A stretch of DNA of 64,000 bases from Candidatus Obscuribacterales bacterium. Lineage in GTDB: Bacteria; Cyanobacteriota; Vampirovibrionia; Obscuribacterales; Obscuribacteraceae. Location: the NCBI GenBank assembly GCA_019637435.1, contig JAHBVO010000001.1:930001-994000 (forward strand), in the 5' to 3' direction. Below, piece after piece: positions 19,158-28,761 of this stretch (its first letter is position 1; every line of letters starts with the position of its first letter). The position numbers and the translations under genes are program-made. Below the pieces are notes generated by a model. It did not search any database, was not told where the DNA came from, and was given only the letters and a program-made list of their open reading frames with translations.

Positions 19158-20402
19158 ATGTCCCACAAAAAATTGCGACTGATTCAAGAGGTTCAAACAG
19201 TGCCTGAGCAAGCTGATATTAAAGCGAGAGATGTTGAACTGAAGGCGAAGATTAAGGTCATTGGCGTCGGCGGAGCCGGTTCCAACGCGGTTAATCGAAT
19301 GATCGCCACCGGTTTGAATGGAGTAGAGTTCTGGGCTTGCAATACCGATGCTCAAGCTCTGGAGTTGGCGGCAGCTAAAAATAGACTGCAAATCGGAGCC
19401 AAACTGACACGCGGTCTTGGTGCCGGCGGTAACCCACAAGTTGGAACAAAAGCAGCCGAAGAGAGCCGTGAAGAAATAGCAGCAGCAATCCAGGGCTCGG
19501 ACATGGTTTTCATTGCTGCAGGTATGGGCGGTGGTACCGGAACTGGTGCTGCGCCGATCGTAGCTGAAGTAGCTAAAGAACTTGGAGCTCTCACGGTAGG
19601 CGTCGTATCTAGACCCTTCTTCTTCGAAGGACGTAGACGCGCTAACCAAGCAGAAGCTGGCATCAACGAGATCCGCGCTAAAGTAGACACATTGATTGTC
19701 ATCCCTAACCAACGCTTGATTGAGATCGTCGATCACAGAGCATCCATGCAAGAAGCGTTTGTCGAAGCAGACAAAGTGCTCATGCAAGGTGTGCAAGGTA
19801 TCTCCGATATCATCACCGTCCCCGGTTTGATCAACGTCGACTTTGCAGACGTCAAAGCGATCATGCAGACCGCTGGTTCCGCATTGATGGGCGTAGGACG
19901 CGCATCCGGCGAAGGACGAGCTGTGGAAGCCGCTAGAAGCGCTATCAACAGCCCTCTGCTCGAAACCACCATCACTGGTGCGTCCGGCGTTATCTTCACC
20001 GTCACCGGCGGACCGGACCTCACCTTGCATGAAGTTCAAGAAGCGGCGAATGTCGTCTATCAATCGGTAAACGAAGACGCCAACATCATCTTCGGTGCAG
20101 TACTCGACGACCGTCTCCACGGCGAAGTGTTGATCACGGTGATTGCCACGGGTTTTGATATGGCGGTTCAGGGCAATGAAGGAATCCATCAAGCCCAGCA
20201 ACCGCAGGTCAGACAACAACGCCAGGTCGAACATCAAACTCAGTCGGGCGTCTATCAACATCCGGCTCAGCAAGTGCAACATGCGATGGCGCAAGCAGAG
20301 CCAGTCAGACAGACCAATGAAGAGATGAAGAAAATTGCCTCCGACATTCTCGATATTCCGGAATTTCTGAGAGCAAGAGGTACGCCGTCGGAAAGAAAGT
20401 AA
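19158..20402 (+). CDS. ftsZ: Cell division protein FtsZ
   Basis: 414 residues from ATG 19158. Upstream in-frame codons (TTG 19068, GTG 19143) are possible, and a GAGGTG lies 12 bases before the ATG. FtsZ is the tubulin-like GTPase that forms the division ring. It shows [16 protein letters not shown] at ~34-49, the tubulin signature GGGTGTG at ~124-130, and the T7-loop segment NVDFADVK that completes the GTPase site of the neighbouring subunit. The C-terminal peptide [10 protein letters not shown], which binds FtsA/ZipA-type partners, is present. The linker between core and peptide is Gln-rich and contains TQSGVY, like the repeats of the 1020-residue protein at 10075-13137. ftsA and ftsQ are not adjacent. 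A strong terminator follows. Confidence 0.97.
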   Translation: MSHKKLRLIQEVQTVPEQADIKARDVELKAKIKVIGVGGAGSNAVNRMIATGLNGVEFWACNTDAQALELAAAKNRLQIGAKLTRGLGAGGNPQVGTKAAEESREEIAAAIQGSDMVFIAAGMGGGTGTGAAPIVAEVAKELGALTVGVVSRPFFFEGRRRANQAEAGINEIRAKVDTLIVIPNQRLIEIVDHRASMQEAFVEADKVLMQGVQGISDIITVPGLINVDFADVKAIMQTAGSALMGVGRASGEGRAVEAARSAINSPLLETTITGASGVIFTVTGGPDLTLHEVQEAANVVYQSVNEDANIIFGAVLDDRLHGEVLITVIATGFDMAVQGNEGIHQAQQPQVRQQRQVEHQTQSGVYQHPAQQVQHAMAQAEPVRQTNEEMKKIASDILDIPEFLRARGTPSERK

Positions 20403-20438
20403 ATCATCCTTTCGACGATAACCTGAGATAATTTGAGG

Positions 20439-20473
20439 AGACGGCCGACGATACGCCGTCTCTTCGTCTTTTG
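20439..20473 (+). terminator. Intrinsic terminator after ftsZ
   Basis: An 8-bp GC-rich stem (GAGACGGC at 20439-20446, GCCGTCTC at 20456-20463) with a 9-base loop is followed by a T-rich tail ending TTTT. It lies 36 bases after the ftsZ stop and separates ftsZ from mtnA. Confidence 0.8.
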
Positions 20474-20508
20474 CAGGTTGAAACAAACGCAAATTCAAGT
20501 GAGGCAAA

Positions 20509-21609
20509 ATGAGTTCAACGGTTTTAACGGATCTCGGTCTTGGAACGCTTCCAGTCTTCATTGATGAAAACGGTCGCATTCAGCTTATTGACCAGCGAAA
20601 GCTTCCGGAGACCGTCGAATACTTTGATGCCACGCTCTTCGATGATATGTTGGTAGCAATTGAAACCATGGTCGTGCGCGGCGCTCCATCGATTGGAGTA
20701 GCTGCCGGTTTCTCTCTAGCCTGGGAAGCGGCGAGACTTGCGCAGGTTGAAACTGACAAAAATGCTTTTCTAAAACAGTTGATTGCGCAGGGCGATAAAC
20801 TGAAAGCGACCCGACCGACGGCTGTTAATCTGGCTTGGGCTGTCGATTTGATAATCGACCGCGCAAAAATGGCTATGGGAAACAATCCCGACATTACCAC
20901 GACACAAATAGCGGACTATTTGAAGATAGAAGCGCAGCAGGTGATGAATCACCACATCTCAGTCAATCGCTCCCTGAGTGATATCGGCGCCCAGTTTTTC
21001 AAGAAGAATGCTCGTGCGCTGACTCACTGCAATGCCGGATCTCTTGCCACATGCGGCTGGGGAACGGCTCTGGGAGTGATTCGCAGTGCGCACGCTTTCG
21101 GTTTGGAACCGGAAGTTTACGTTGATGAAACCAGACCGCGCCATCAAGGAGCGCGGCTCACAATGTGGGAACTCAAGGAAGACGGCATACCATCGACATT
21201 GGTTTGCGAATCGATGGCGGGGCATCTGATGGCTGATGGAAAGGTCGATCTTGTCATTACAGGCGCTGATCGTATTGCTATGAATGGTGACACTGCTAAC
21301 AAGATTGGGACGTACAACCTTGCAGTTCTGGCGAAGTATCACAAGATTCCGTTCTACATCGCAGCACCGCTATCCACTGTTGATGCGGCTCTTAAGAACG
21401 GCAAAGGCATTCCGATCGAACATCGTCATGAGTCGGAAGTTTTGATGATGTCGGATCGGACCATCACCGTAGATGGTGCTCGCGCATATAATCCTGCCTT
21501 CGATGTAACACCGGCGAAGCTCATCACAGCTATTATTACCGAGGCTGGTGCTCTGCGACCGGACTATAAAAAGTCGATAGCCGAAGCAATGAAGACTGCG
21601 CTGAAGTAG
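20509..21609 (+). CDS. mtnA: S-methyl-5-thioribose-1-phosphate isomerase
   Basis: 366 residues. It converts 5-methylthioribose 1-phosphate to 5-methylthioribulose 1-phosphate in the methionine salvage pathway, in the cytosol. Family signatures are present: MVVRGAPSIGVAAGF near residue 63, the catalytic-Cys region HCNAGSLATCGWGTALG, and the catalytic-Asp region GADRIAMNGDTANKIGT. The PHQG-like substrate loop appears as ETRPRHQGARLT. The length is slightly above the usual ~350. A related family, eIF2B-type ribose-1,5-bisphosphate isomerases, is less likely given these motifs. No other methionine salvage gene is in the window. It ends seven bases from the convergent histidine kinase gene. Confidence 0.94.
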   Translation: MSSTVLTDLGLGTLPVFIDENGRIQLIDQRKLPETVEYFDATLFDDMLVAIETMVVRGAPSIGVAAGFSLAWEAARLAQVETDKNAFLKQLIAQGDKLKATRPTAVNLAWAVDLIIDRAKMAMGNNPDITTTQIADYLKIEAQQVMNHHISVNRSLSDIGAQFFKKNARALTHCNAGSLATCGWGTALGVIRSAHAFGLEPEVYVDETRPRHQGARLTMWELKEDGIPSTLVCESMAGHLMADGKVDLVITGADRIAMNGDTANKIGTYNLAVLAKYHKIPFYIAAPLSTVDAALKNGKGIPIEHRHESEVLMMSDRTITVDGARAYNPAFDVTPAKLITAIITEAGALRPDYKKSIAEAMKTALK

Positions 21610-21616
21610 TTGAATC

Positions 21617-22783
21617 TTACTCCATCGGATCCATCGGTCGGGTGATAACTACTCTGGTTCCCTTGCCTTCACGACCGGGTTTCCACTCGACCAGGGCGTT
21701 GATCAGATCTGCTCTCAGTTTCATATAACGCAACCCACGGGACTGGTGCGAGATGTTGTCGTAGTCGATGCCTTTACCGTTGTCTTCAATGGTAATGCAG
21801 AGCAGACCGCCCTTTTCTGTGATCTCAATCGAGACTTTCGAGGCGTTGGCATGTTTGGAAATGTTTGTCAGCGACTCTTGTACCAGGCGGAAAAGCAATG
21901 ACTGCTGCACGAGACTTAGTTTTTCCAACACGTCGTCGTCAACCTCGCATTCGAACTCGGTACTATAACCCGACCGTTCTTTCCCCTTCTCAAGACAATC
22001 TTCAAGAGCCGCTCGGAGTCCGAAGTTTTGAAGCATGATCGGACTTAGGTCATCCATGATTTCGCGAATCTGATTCATTGTCTTCGTAAAATCACTGCGG
22101 ATGGTGTTTCCAATTGCTTTGTCTTCCGGATCTTTTTCGAACTTGTTGAAGTCTTCGACGATTTTTTTCAAATCGTTTAAAACCTGGTCGTGCAAATCTG
22201 CTGCCAGGATGCGCCTTTCCATCTCGTCTCGTTCTACAAGTGCTCGTCTGGCATCGCTTAACTCTCGATTGCGAATCTTGAGCTCGTAATACTGACTTTC
22301 CAGAACTTTATTGCTCTTGGCTCGTTGACGCATTATCAAACCAGCCGCGCAGGAAAGAACGCTCGTTAGTAAGGTCGTAATTAAGAGCGGCATTACTCCC
22401 AGCCCTGGCAAAATCGCGAGTTGAAGCGCTGAGCAGACGAGGAATATGCCGTTACTCACGACTATACGGTTCGCGGTTGGCATGGAACCGCGATTGCTTG
22501 CCAGCCCCAAAACCAGTCCGCTCAACGCCAATGTCACGGCGAGTTGAATTAAACCGGACTGCGCGCTTGCGTGTTCCGCCAGAGCTACTGGGTCAAAACC
22601 ATGCCCGAAGTCGCTCATTGCGGGTGCGAGCTGTTTAACGACCTCGAGCTCAAGACCTGCAGTTTGCTGCGCCAGGGCCAGGGTTAAGAACGAAATGGCG
22701 GCAGCAATCCCGAAAATCTGGACGCCCTTTGGCAGGGTAACCGGATCAACCAGTGGATTCTGGGATGTTTTTGCCGATGTCAA
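21617..22783 (-). CDS. Membrane sensor histidine kinase (HisKA_3/DesK-NarX type)
   Basis: 388 residues. The N-terminal ~150 residues hold about four hydrophobic segments (IFGIAAAISFLTLALA, LIQLAVTLALSGLVLGLA, VVSNGIFLVCSALQLAI, LLITTLLTSVLSCAAGLI), a membrane-embedded sensor with no large periplasmic domain. A coiled segment follows, then the HisKA_3 H-box LHDQVLNDL (His198) and a HATPase_c domain with an ESLTNISKHAN N-box, DNGKGID and GLRYMKLRAD. The first codon is TTG. The partner is probably the response regulator at 27730-28482 on the same strand. The two are separated by a 4.6-kb gene for a LysM protein on the opposite strand. The signal is unknown. Confidence 0.92.
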   Translation of the reverse strand: MTSAKTSQNPLVDPVTLPKGVQIFGIAAAISFLTLALAQQTAGLELEVVKQLAPAMSDFGHGFDPVALAEHASAQSGLIQLAVTLALSGLVLGLASNRGSMPTANRIVVSNGIFLVCSALQLAILPGLGVMPLLITTLLTSVLSCAAGLIMRQRAKSNKVLESQYYELKIRNRELSDARRALVERDEMERRILAADLHDQVLNDLKKIVEDFNKFEKDPEDKAIGNTIRSDFTKTMNQIREIMDDLSPIMLQNFGLRAALEDCLEKGKERSGYSTEFECEVDDDVLEKLSLVQQSLLFRLVQESLTNISKHANASKVSIEITEKGGLLCITIEDNGKGIDYDNISHQSRGLRYMKLRADLINALVEWKPGREGKGTRVVITRPMDPME

Positions 22784-22982
22784 AGTATGGTCTTCTAGGA
22801 TTGCGAGAGAATTTGCAGGTTTTTTTGGAAAAAATTTTCCCTGAATGTCCGGTAAATCCTCTAAATGCGAGCGCCTGTTGACCTTTTGCCCAATTTTCGA
22901 AAGTTTCTGCTGACGTGTCCAAAATGCCTACAGAAGGTATATATGCCCTAGAAGCCACGAAGGCTAGGAAAAACGCCCACAT
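22746..22982 (-). CDS. Possible small ORF in the leader of the histidine kinase gene
   Basis: 78 codons starting at ATG 22982. In favour: AAAGGAGA lies five bases before the ATG, the best ribosome-binding site in this gap, and a promoter-like TTGACA lies further upstream. Its stop is 38 bases inside the histidine kinase gene, an arrangement compatible with translational coupling. Against: the composition of the peptide is unremarkable and I recognise no homologue. It may instead be a leader peptide or chance. Confidence 0.3.
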   Translation of the reverse strand: MWAFFLAFVASRAYIPSVGILDTSAETFENWAKGQQALAFRGFTGHSGKIFSKKTCKFSRNPRRPYFDIGKNIPESTG

Positions 22983-23101
22983 TAATTCTCCTTTATAATC
23001 CGGCTTGTATAAACTATGATCTCGATTGTCAAGTAGACATTTAAAAACCTTCCTAGTCCACTCCAACTCACGTTTCTCTCCGGTCCACGGGATGCCGCGT
23101 T
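22784..23101. other. Divergent intergenic region between the histidine kinase and the LysM protein gene
   Basis: 318 bases. It holds the promoter-like TTGACA and the possible small ORF on the minus strand, and must hold the plus-strand promoter for the 1537-residue protein. I see no clear plus-strand -35/-10 pair. No RNA gene or terminator is evident. Confidence 0.5.
23006..23032 (-). promoter_or_regulatory. Candidate promoter for the histidine kinase leader
   Basis: On the minus strand, a consensus TTGACA (23032-23027) is followed after 15 bases by TATACA (23011-23006). The spacer is short, so the -10 assignment is uncertain, but the -35 is perfect. Confidence 0.35.
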
Positions 23102-26100
23102 ATGGCGCAGTTAGAAGGAAACAGCGGGAAAAAAGATGTATCGGCAACGGGTTCGAAAGACCCTGTTACCGAAGCATCTTCAACCGCAAATAATGTTTTC
23201 GCTCAGAATGAGGTCAAGGCGACCCCATCGATCAGCGACACGCCTCTGTTCCAAACCACGCTGAAACAAGAAGAGACCGCAGCTGCCAGTAAATTCGCAG
23301 AATCTGTTTGGAAACCCTTAAACACTGCGGAAAAGGATAAAGACAAAGACGAACTGCCAAGCCCGCAAGCTTTCGGAATCGCCGCGACAGAGACCGCACG
23401 AGCTGAGGTGAAAGCTCAGGTTGATGTCTCGAAGTCAACAGGGGCGCTTTTTAGAAGCGGTCTTGGCGATAACGAGCAAGGCATTAATAAAGTAATTGCT
23501 GTCGAGACTGGTGATAAGCAAGCGAGCAATAAAGTAATTGCCACCAATGGTGGTGAGAAGGTCGTCTCTCAAGCTTTTGAAAAGGTCCCGGTTGACGGTG
23601 GCAAAAAGGACATCGGACCAGCAACCACGCTCGGCGCTGTGGCTGACTCCATAACCAGAGACGCCACAGCCGGAAGCTCAGGTCAGCTTAAGGCAAACAC
23701 AAATGAGTTTTTGAAAGCAGGGGCGCAGGGACTGGCGAAGTCTGCCGAGTTCAACTCCACCCCGCGAAACGACGTCAGACCGCTTATAAAAACTGATTCG
23801 GTGCCGAATCAGGTATTGAATCAGAAAATCGATGCCGGTGAGGCCGCGTCGCGTGCGCAGCGAACGTTCTCGCTGGATGCGACTCCGCCTGTGCGAGTCG
23901 AAGCAAATCCTGTTATCAAAACTACTCAAGTCTTCCAACCTCCGGATAAGATTGTCACCGCTGGCGGTGGCTTCTTCGAGATCCCTGATGCAAAGGGTAA
24001 ACCAGCTGTCGAGCTTGGTAAGGGCGTTGTAGAGCTTGGAAAACCTCTCGGAGATACTAATAAGTCAACTGTTGAAGTAAGCAAATCCGCTGTCGAAATA
24101 GGCAAACCCGCATACGGACTTCAAGCTCAACCGTCCGTCTCCGGCGATGTTACCGTCAGCGCACAAAAGAACCTGGTTCCCACTTCCTATGACATGCCGC
24201 CGCGTTTGCAAGTTGATAAACCGGCAATTGTTCAATCCATTACCAGCAAACAAGAAATCAATGCTGTCAGGGAAGTGAGCGACGGTGGCGGAGTCGCTCA
24301 AAATGTTTCACTAGGCAAAGTTGCTGATTATGGAACGAGCAAAGCCGACATCGTGACCAACCGCTCAGAGCCAATTTTTGTAAGCCGCGGAGCAGAAGCG
24401 CTCGCTCCGGCTATTAAACAAAACGTCGGAACTGAAAATTTTGTCAAAGCCCCGGTCAATGAACTGAAGTCTTCGGGATTCGAGCCAAAATCGCAAATTG
24501 GTGATGGCGCTTCTTATGCGAAACAAATCGAGCCAAATATAGTGAAGAGCGGAATCTCCGTTGAACAGAGCGCTCTCAAAGATTTGATTAAAGGCGGTTC
24601 TGCGGACGTCGGTTCCATCAATAACATTCAGACGCAACGTTTCGAGCCGGGTAAATCATACAATCCGCAGGCCGAAAGTCTAAAAATCTATGACGGCAGC
24701 AAATCCGCTGCTGCACTAGGCGTCAACTTGAAGCAGAATGTGTCTGAAGGCGATTTTGGCAAGAAGTTCGGCCTGGACGTCATGCCGACGTCGAAGTCGC
24801 TCGCCAACAATCTGCAAGAACCACCGCGTGGTTTCATTGATAGCGGAAGCGGTAAGCCTTCGATAATCTATCCGAAGCCCATCGAAGGCGGTCCGGTAAA
24901 CTTCAAGGATCCTCAGATCGGATCGAAACCGGACAATATCAAACCATTTACTACGGCACAGGATTTCGGATCGAACGGCGCAGGCAAAATAGTCGATGGC
25001 AGCCAGCTTGTGCCTTCCGGACCGGGCAAGTTCGACAAAGTTATAAGTGGTAATGAAATCAAACAACCCGCCGATGGCGGTAGCATCATCGGTAAGCCTA
25101 CCGCGCCAATCGGACAGATCGACGCTGGCTCGCTCAAGCCGCTGCCGAACCTTGAAATAGGTAAGAACCCTGGTGGACACGTCGGAGATGGCGGGGAGAA
25201 ATTGGTACAAACCAGACCGAATCAGCCGGGCACGTCTGGTGGAGACGTCACCGCTAAGCCTCCTGTCACGGATTCTGTAAGCCGAACGCCACCAGGAACG
25301 GTGCCGGCGGACAACTTGAACAGACAGTTACCTGGAACTACCGATATCGGGTCAAAACCTGCCACTCCTTCTGATGGTTCGTCCTTTAAACCATCTACGC
25401 CGGCTGATGGTTCAAGTGTTAAACCAGGTGTAGTAGTTAGTCCTATCGACGGAAGTATCAAGCCGGTCAGCCCCGTGAATCCGTTAAACCCCGGAGCCAA
25501 TGCGCCGGAAACAAAGTTCCCTGAACCCAAGGTGTCCGCCCCGAATGTCGAAGTACCGAAAACTGATATCAACACGGATCTTCCTCGGACGGCAACTCCT
25601 CCAGTAGATGTGAAACAGGCTCAGGTAACTCCGAAGCTCGACACACCAGCTCCTAAGGGACCCGTCACCGTGGGCGATACTATCAAAGCTCCGGCGACTG
25701 CCATCGATTCGTCAAAAGTTCCTGCAGGCTTTGATTCTGGCAAGACTCCGGCGACTGTGAAGGATGGCGCTAAAACACCGGTCACTGCAGGTGATGCCAG
25801 CGTCCCGAAAACTGCAATTAAGGTGGCCGATGCAACGACCATTTCCGATCTGACAGGCAAGCCCTCTGGTCGGACTAATGCGGTTGATCCTGTCACCGCT
25901 TTTGAACAGTCAACACAGCGCGTGCGCCAACTCAGCGATGCTCGCTTCGATGCAGGCATGCGAAGTGGACCGCTTGAATCTGTTTTGAATGGCCGTGTTA
26001 CCCAAGTGAGAGACCTTGGAGCCGATGGCGCCGGACGGCTCAGCGCCATCGATGGTGCGAAGAATGCAAATGGCGCTCGGCTCGATTTCGACGTACGCGC

Positions 26101-27715
26101 AGAGAGCGCAAGAAATTCCAGCACCAGTCGTGGTATCACCGCCGATGGTCCGGCAACTCGCCGGTCTGCGGAAACAGTGGTATCCGGCAGAGAGCCTCAG
26201 CTTACTTCTTTCGAGCCGCAAGGCAAAAACATCTCCAGCAAGTTCGATCCGTCCGGCAATCGCGTCGCTGATGTTCGCGATCCTCAAGGTCGCGTCGATG
26301 CGGCAAATCCGACTGCCGGAATTGGTCGCATTCCACTCTCAGGTAGCGTAAAAGTTGCCGATTTCCAGCCTGGCAGTACGGCACAGTCAGTAGACGGTAG
26401 AGTCGTTGGTGATGTCGGCAAACTTCCAGGTGTTCGAGGTTTCGGCGCGGTCGGTGACGGCAAGAGCTTTGTTTCGCACGGCGAAATCAGAGCGCCGCGC
26501 GGCGAATCCCATCGTTACATAACCGGCTTGGAATTGGCTCTGATTCTTTCTATCGCTGGCATCGCGAAGATCCGACATGATGCTCGCAGTGGTGCCGCCA
26601 GAATGGAAGGACGGACCTGGTCCATAACTCGGCAGAACGGTCGTCCGCTCATTTATATCGATGGTCGCCAGAACCCTCTGCAACCACAGCGGGCTTTCGG
26701 TAAAGGTGATGGTTCCTTCCGGATTATGGTCTCGACCACAGGCGATCAAGCTGCGAAACTTTCGACTCGCACCATGCGAACCACTGATATCGCTCAGACT
26801 AAGACTGCGGATGCCGCCGGCAAAAATGCCCTCAATCTCGGCCTCCTGGGCAAGTATCATTACCTCAATTACTTCGGCAAGAACATGCCGTCTATGAATT
26901 ATTACGGACAATTCCGTTCCACCAGCTACACCGGAAGCATGGGATTAGCATTTGTGATGGCAGCTTCCGGTATGACTCGTCCGGCCGGCGGAATGGAAAC
27001 TGTACAGGGTATGGAAAGGCTCAATCCCGTCACGATGGGGCCTGCCGACAGAATCAGAATGCAAAATCAAAGTTTGCTGACTCAGTTTGGAAAATTCAAT
27101 CTTGATGCGGCTCTGAGCTCGTCTGCAAACGGGCGAGATATCCGCGAGAAAGAAGGCAAAGACGAGCAGCAAGACAATTCGCTTTCCGTTCTCGACGACT
27201 ATCAAGATTTCTTGAATCGCCTGGATGGTTTTTCCAGGAAGAAAGAGGAAACCGAAGACGAAGCGGCGATCATCAATAGAAGGCTGTCGTTTGGTGTCGA
27301 CGAATTGTACGATGAAACAAAAGAAGATGACAAAGCCGAAAACATCATTGAAAAAGATGATACCAATGGCAATGCGCTGTCTCAAGTCCTTCGCCGCCCG
27401 AAATGGGTTATTCAGGCTGGAGAGACCCTGGATGGTCTTGCGGAGCGCTTCTTCGCAAACGCGGATCTGGGCTGGCTGATTGCTGATTTGAACCGTGCAC
27501 TCGTCCGTGAAACATATATCGACAACAAGCGAATTGTAGAATTGCAAAGCCGACTAGAAATCGAACTTCCTGTCTGGCAAGATATTCAAAAGTTCAATCA
27601 AAACAGAAAGAAAAATTGGACTGCCGAAAATCTGGTTACGATTGTCGTCGAGCGTCAAATCGACCTTGAAGTTGTAGAGTCTACACTTGCAAAAGTGGTT
27701 GGTGCCGAAGCGTAG
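23102..27715 (+). CDS. Giant low-complexity protein with C-terminal LysM-like domain
   Basis: 1537 residues, the largest protein here. Residues ~1-1000 are low-complexity (Lys, Pro, Gly, Ser, Asp, Val) with many short degenerate repeats such as VELGKP/VEIGKP and NKVIA, probably disordered. A hydrophobic segment lies near residue 1143-1158 (LELALILSIAGIAKI) and a second near 1280. Residues ~1433-1490 resemble a LysM module (WVIQAGETLDGLAERFF, then a Leu-Ile-Asp-Leu-Asn-like stretch), which binds peptidoglycan or other GlcNAc polymers. No N-terminal signal peptide is visible, so export is uncertain. The gene is flanked on both sides by minus-strand two-component genes and ends 14 bases from the response regulator. 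A cell-envelope structural role is inferred. Confidence 0.82.
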   Translation: MAQLEGNSGKKDVSATGSKDPVTEASSTANNVFAQNEVKATPSISDTPLFQTTLKQEETAAASKFAESVWKPLNTAEKDKDKDELPSPQAFGIAATETARAEVKAQVDVSKSTGALFRSGLGDNEQGINKVIAVETGDKQASNKVIATNGGEKVVSQAFEKVPVDGGKKDIGPATTLGAVADSITRDATAGSSGQLKANTNEFLKAGAQGLAKSAEFNSTPRNDVRPLIKTDSVPNQVLNQKIDAGEAASRAQRTFSLDATPPVRVEANPVIKTTQVFQPPDKIVTAGGGFFEIPDAKGKPAVELGKGVVELGKPLGDTNKSTVEVSKSAVEIGKPAYGLQAQPSVSGDVTVSAQKNLVPTSYDMPPRLQVDKPAIVQSITSKQEINAVREVSDGGGVAQNVSLGKVADYGTSKADIVTNRSEPIFVSRGAEALAPAIKQNVGTENFVKAPVNELKSSGFEPKSQIGDGASYAKQIEPNIVKSGISVEQSALKDLIKGGSADVGSINNIQTQRFEPGKSYNPQAESLKIYDGSKSAAALGVNLKQNVSEGDFGKKFGLDVMPTSKSLANNLQEPPRGFIDSGSGKPSIIYPKPIEGGPVNFKDPQIGSKPDNIKPFTTAQDFGSNGAGKIVDGSQLVPSGPGKFDKVISGNEIKQPADGGSIIGKPTAPIGQIDAGSLKPLPNLEIGKNPGGHVGDGGEKLVQTRPNQPGTSGGDVTAKPPVTDSVSRTPPGTVPADNLNRQLPGTTDIGSKPATPSDGSSFKPSTPADGSSVKPGVVVSPIDGSIKPVSPVNPLNPGANAPETKFPEPKVSAPNVEVPKTDINTDLPRTATPPVDVKQAQVTPKLDTPAPKGPVTVGDTIKAPATAIDSSKVPAGFDSGKTPATVKDGAKTPVTAGDASVPKTAIKVADATTISDLTGKPSGRTNAVDPVTAFEQSTQRVRQLSDARFDAGMRSGPLESVLNGRVTQVRDLGADGAGRLSAIDGAKNANGARLDFDVRAESARNSSTSRGITADGPATRRSAETVVSGREPQLTSFEPQGKNISSKFDPSGNRVADVRDPQGRVDAANPTAGIGRIPLSGSVKVADFQPGSTAQSVDGRVVGDVGKLPGVRGFGAVGDGKSFVSHGEIRAPRGESHRYITGLELALILSIAGIAKIRHDARSGAARMEGRTWSITRQNGRPLIYIDGRQNPLQPQRAFGKGDGSFRIMVSTTGDQAAKLSTRTMRTTDIAQTKTADAAGKNALNLGLLGKYHYLNYFGKNMPSMNYYGQFRSTSYTGSMGLAFVMAASGMTRPAGGMETVQGMERLNPVTMGPADRIRMQNQSLLTQFGKFNLDAALSSSANGRDIREKEGKDEQQDNSLSVLDDYQDFLNRLDGFSRKKEETEDEAAIINRRLSFGVDELYDETKEDDKAENIIEKDDTNGNALSQVLRRPKWVIQAGETLDGLAERFFANADLGWLIADLNRALVRETYIDNKRIVELQSRLEIELPVWQDIQKFNQNRKKNWTAENLVTIVVERQIDLEVVESTLAKVVGAEA

Positions 27716-27729
27716 ACTGAATCTTCAAG

Positions 27730-28482
27730 TTATGCAGAATGTTTTTTAAACGAATACTGTTTTTCCAGCCACTGATCGAGGTTGCTGTCTAGCTCGAGAA
27801 TATCTTCGGGTGCAATGATGCCTAGCCGAAATGCCTCGAGAACGATTCGCACTCGAGTGTTGTAAACTTCAAGCCCGGCGGTTTCCTTCAGATGCGCATC
27901 GACACCTTTGACCAGTTTGACCGAAAGAGAATAGATTCGGTTTTGCGCACCACGCACGCTAATATGATGTCGGGTTGCGATCGCTCGATCAGTGAGTCCT
28001 AGAGCCAGATCCAGCAAGATGAAGTACTCACTGTCGGTGATGTCGCCCCAGGTTTTTTCAATAGTTTTTTGTACACCGCGTACTATTGGATCGATGTAAG
28101 GATTGTCGTGCACCAGAATTGATTCGAGAGCATATTTCAATTTATCGTCGGCTTCGCTCTTGAGGGCATAACCGTGGATAGCCTCATCAGGAACGATTTT
28201 TCCGAGTTCGCGAACGAAAGATTCGCGATGGAATTGTGACCAGAAAAGGATTTTCGTAGTGGATACTTGAGACCAGATTTCTTTGGCTGCCTTGATACCA
28301 TTGACGTCCGGCATCACGATATCCATGATGATCATGTCCGGTTTAAGTTGCGGCCAGACCGCAAGCGCCTCTTTCCCATTGGCTGCTTCCGTGATTTGAA
28401 CATCGGGATCTATGCCGCGAAGCAATTCACTGGCGTGTTTTCGCAAAGCTGGTAAGTCGTCCACAATCAAAACTTTGTACAT
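27730..28482 (-). CDS. Response regulator, NarL-like
   Basis: 250 residues. An N-terminal receiver domain (residues 1-~125) has the acidic pocket Asp8/Asp9 and the phospho-acceptor Asp54 (IIMDIVMPDVNG). The conserved Thr/Ser position in beta-4 falls at or beside Trp81-Ser82. The C-terminal half contains a helix-turn-helix stretch, LALGLTDRAIATRHHISVRGAQNRIYSL, placed like the LuxR-type output domain of NarL regulators, though the match to LuxR is loose. It is the likely partner of the HisKA_3 kinase at 21617-22783. It is convergent with the LysM protein gene, 14 bases away, a plausible regulatory target. Confidence 0.9.
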   Translation of the reverse strand: MYKVLIVDDLPALRKHASELLRGIDPDVQITEAANGKEALAVWPQLKPDMIIMDIVMPDVNGIKAAKEIWSQVSTTKILFWSQFHRESFVRELGKIVPDEAIHGYALKSEADDKLKYALESILVHDNPYIDPIVRGVQKTIEKTWGDITDSEYFILLDLALGLTDRAIATRHHISVRGAQNRIYSLSVKLVKGVDAHLKETAGLEVYNTRVRIVLEAFRLGIIAPEDILELDSNLDQWLEKQYSFKKHSA

Positions 28483-28569
28483 TTAAACACCAAAAGATCG
28501 ACGACAGAAGTACTATACAACATTGGATCGGGAGTCGAAACGTGCGTCCGAGAAGTCCGAAATGGACAA

Positions 28570-28593
28570 CACAACTGGGGTAAGCCAGTTGTG
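28570..28593. repeat. Strong 9-bp hairpin in the intergenic region
   Basis: CACAACTGG (28570-28578), six-base loop, CCAGTTGTG (28585-28593): a perfect inverted repeat. There is no T-tract on either strand, so it is not an ordinary terminator. It could be part of an RNA, or a protein-binding site. Confidence 0.6.
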
Positions 28594-28761
28594 CTGTGGG
28601 CCGGGGAGTTGTTAGGGATCCTTTTGACACTATCTGAAAGTTGACCTCGAGGGAGCGGAGTGGAAGACTTTGATGTTTAGTACGTTGGCTAAAGGGGCTA
28701 GTCTTGTTCTTCCGTTTTCCGCTCCCCTGTGTCGGCACCCTATGCATACATAATAGAATTC

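Noticed and set aside
19152..20579. 475-codon open frame on the minus strand across ftsZ
   Set aside because: It is antisense to an unmistakable ftsZ gene, with no recognisable domain and a composition expected from the opposite strand.
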